From positions 1-44,314 of the forward strand of contig SGPL01000268.1 of the NCBI GenBank assembly GCA_004802705.1: a stretch of 44,314 nucleotides of DNA, given 5' to 3'. Origin of the DNA: Bondarzewia mesenterica. Lineage: Eukaryota; Basidiomycota; Agaricomycetes; Russulales; Bondarzewiaceae. The notes under the pieces are model-generated. The model ran no database searches and had not been told where the DNA came from. It worked only from the letters and a program-made list of their open reading frames with translations. This document shows positions 42,891 to 44,314 of the stretch, one piece after another. The translations under genes and the position numbers were made by a program. Positions within the stretch are counted from its first letter, which is position 1, and the number at the start of each line of letters is the position of its first letter.

Positions 42891-44265
42891 TCAGCGCCGT
42901 GGTGTTAGAACAATACAGATGGACAAAAGCAGAAAGGCTCCGAGAAAGAAGATACACGCGGCAACAAGAATGGAGAATTCCTTCAGAGAGGAGATAAGAT
43001 CGCAAGTACTGTCAAATTGTGGCGTGATCAGCAACTCGCGAATGCCAACACTCTTCGAAATTCTTGATGAAGGCTTCATAGTTGCACAGCCTTAAACGCG
43101 AGTTATTTCATGCTCATGCGAGCTCGTCGGCGTTTGTGAACGACGGAATGTTGCCCTGCAGAAGGTTGTCGGATCCGAGCGCCTCCAATCAAGTACTCTG
43201 AAGACAATGAGTGATCCGCGCGGTGCAAATGATCTTCCCGGTTTCATGGCGAGTGAAGATACCGGCGTGTAATACTCAGATGAACAGAACTGGAAGAGAT
43301 GTTCTGATCTGAACTTGTGTCTCACAACTCTCGGGCGCTGTAACAGCACCTACAAAGCCGTAAGACTTCCTCACTAGCACAAGAATGGACAACAACCTGA
43401 AGAGACACGCCGGAAGCATCAACGGAAGAAATCCTAGCATCCCGCACATGGCATTGAACCGCTCATTGTTCATGCGCTCACTGATGGGCACAGTTCGACA
43501 AACCCGAATGACCAGCGCGAGTACACGAGGGCGTGAGGCGCGTGGACTCTTACATCTTGCACCCTGAAAAAGATAGGGAAAAGATATTAAATTTTTAAAA
43601 GAAAACGCGTGGCTCCCATCAGTCACTGCACCTAGTGTCAGTCGCGCGCGCACGCACACAAGTGGAATACGTACTCACAAAGCCTAAGTAATCATGGTCC
43701 CGCAGGAAGAGCCCGATTCCAAAGATGCGCCTGCCTTGTGGCACCCTCGAGGCGAATGGAACTTTGCTCGGGAATGGCGCCACCCGCAGCCTTTCCCCGA
43801 TTGACAGACATCAAAACGTCAACAGCGCGCAAGCGGGTCGAGGCAAGAAAAAAAAAACCCCTTAGTCGGTTGGTCGACACTCCAAGATATCATAGCATGA
43901 CGACCTGATGAAGGAGAACTTCCACAATGCACTAGATCTTGAGGTGACGCGAAGCCAGCTCCGAGTCTATCATCGATCCCAGCATTTGCCAGTGCGTCCA
44001 ACGATTCAGACAGCATATAGCGGTACCCGGGCACACGCGGTGGAAGCCAATTTACAACGAGCGAATTGACTAGATTGGCAATCCACCCGCCGGTGCAATC
44101 GCAGCCTCGAAGAGCCAAGGCTATGAAATTGTCCACGAAAATGATGATAAAATTGCAGCAAAAAGCCAAGCAAAAGAAGGACATGAAAATGCACCACAGA
44201 CTACGCAGCGGAGCTATGCAACAAGGCCCGGTGAATCCGCTGTTAAACAAAAGAGGGCGGGCCAC
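42891..44265 (-). CDS. Possible multi-exon membrane-protein gene, unassigned
   Basis: Three minus-strand stretches look like exons. The first starts at 44265 with a long hydrophobic run (IFMSFFCLAFCCNFIIIFV). The second ends at 43679 with RIFGIGLFLRDHDYLGF, followed by a GTGAGT donor, and joins in phase 0 to 43563-43354. That 70-codon segment has a membrane stretch (MLGFLPLMLPACLFRLLSILVLV) and a GTAGGT donor. A later frame ending at 42891 has another (FSILVAACIFFLGAFLLLSI). Exact exons could not be fixed and I do not know the family. These could also be parts of two genes. Confidence 0.3.
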
Positions 44266-44281
44266 GGCATGATTGCCCGGC

Positions 44282-44314
44282 CACCGATCAAAAAAAAAAA
44301 AAGAAAAAAAAGGC
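44282..44314. repeat. A-rich tract at window end
   Basis: Runs of A interrupted by single G bases; simple low-complexity sequence. Confidence 0.6.

Overview
The window looks like nuclear DNA of a filamentous basidiomycete, most likely an agaricomycete. It has intron-dense genes with short introns (mostly about 46-75 bp, GT...AG), an adenylation-carrier-reductase enzyme of the kind found in basidiomycetes, tandem copies of a tyrosine-recombinase retroelement, and an AT-rich Helitron-type transposon. No bacterial operon, tRNA, rRNA or CRISPR structure was seen.

Left third (1-23056): repeat and transposon territory. Two clusters of a roughly 50-bp satellite with an internal palindrome (about 515-1570 and 3470-3790) flank an AT-rich stretch that may hold a Helitron fragment. 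A 3' Helitron stub lies on the minus strand at 4459-4590. An unassigned TATA-bearing, LTR-like stretch (6421-7620) precedes a head-to-tail pair of Ngaro/DIRS-like elements (7752-17120, minus strand). Each unit encodes Gag, RT-RNase H and a tyrosine recombinase. The unit lengths are 4624 and 4634 bp, separated and bounded by 111-bp direct repeats. The right copy keeps open pol and recombinase frames; the left copy carries six nonsense codons and no frame-breaking indels in pol or recombinase. A degenerate Helitron (17121-23056) abuts the array exactly at the edge of the putative recombinase site. It has Rep, helicase and a C-terminal cysteine-peptidase-like part, and ends in a covarying 3' hairpin.

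Right part (25110-41194): five host genes. On the plus strand is an 18-exon A-T-R adenylate-forming reductase (1088 aa). On the minus strand, reading leftwards, are a Nab2/ZC3H14-type CCCH poly(A)-RNA-binding protein (613 aa), two neighbouring SAP-domain proteins sharing exon-1 length and intron position, and a probably mitochondrial membrane-anchored AAA-type ATPase (585 aa, 15 exons). The splice models were built by hand from reading-frame continuity and GT/AG sites, and all of them close in frame. Three anomalies stand out: an in-frame TAG inside the first SAP gene, a 34-nt putative intron (or A7 homopolymer frameshift) in the Nab2 gene, and a 1015-bp intron that splits the ATPase membrane segment.

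The right end (41195-44314) holds an 89-bp inverted-repeat element and scattered minus-strand exons with hydrophobic segments that could not be assigned to a family.

The host genes do not look like a pathway cluster. The reductase is an orphan biosynthetic enzyme next to transposon debris, while the SAP, Nab2 and ATPase genes look like housekeeping or conserved fungal genes.
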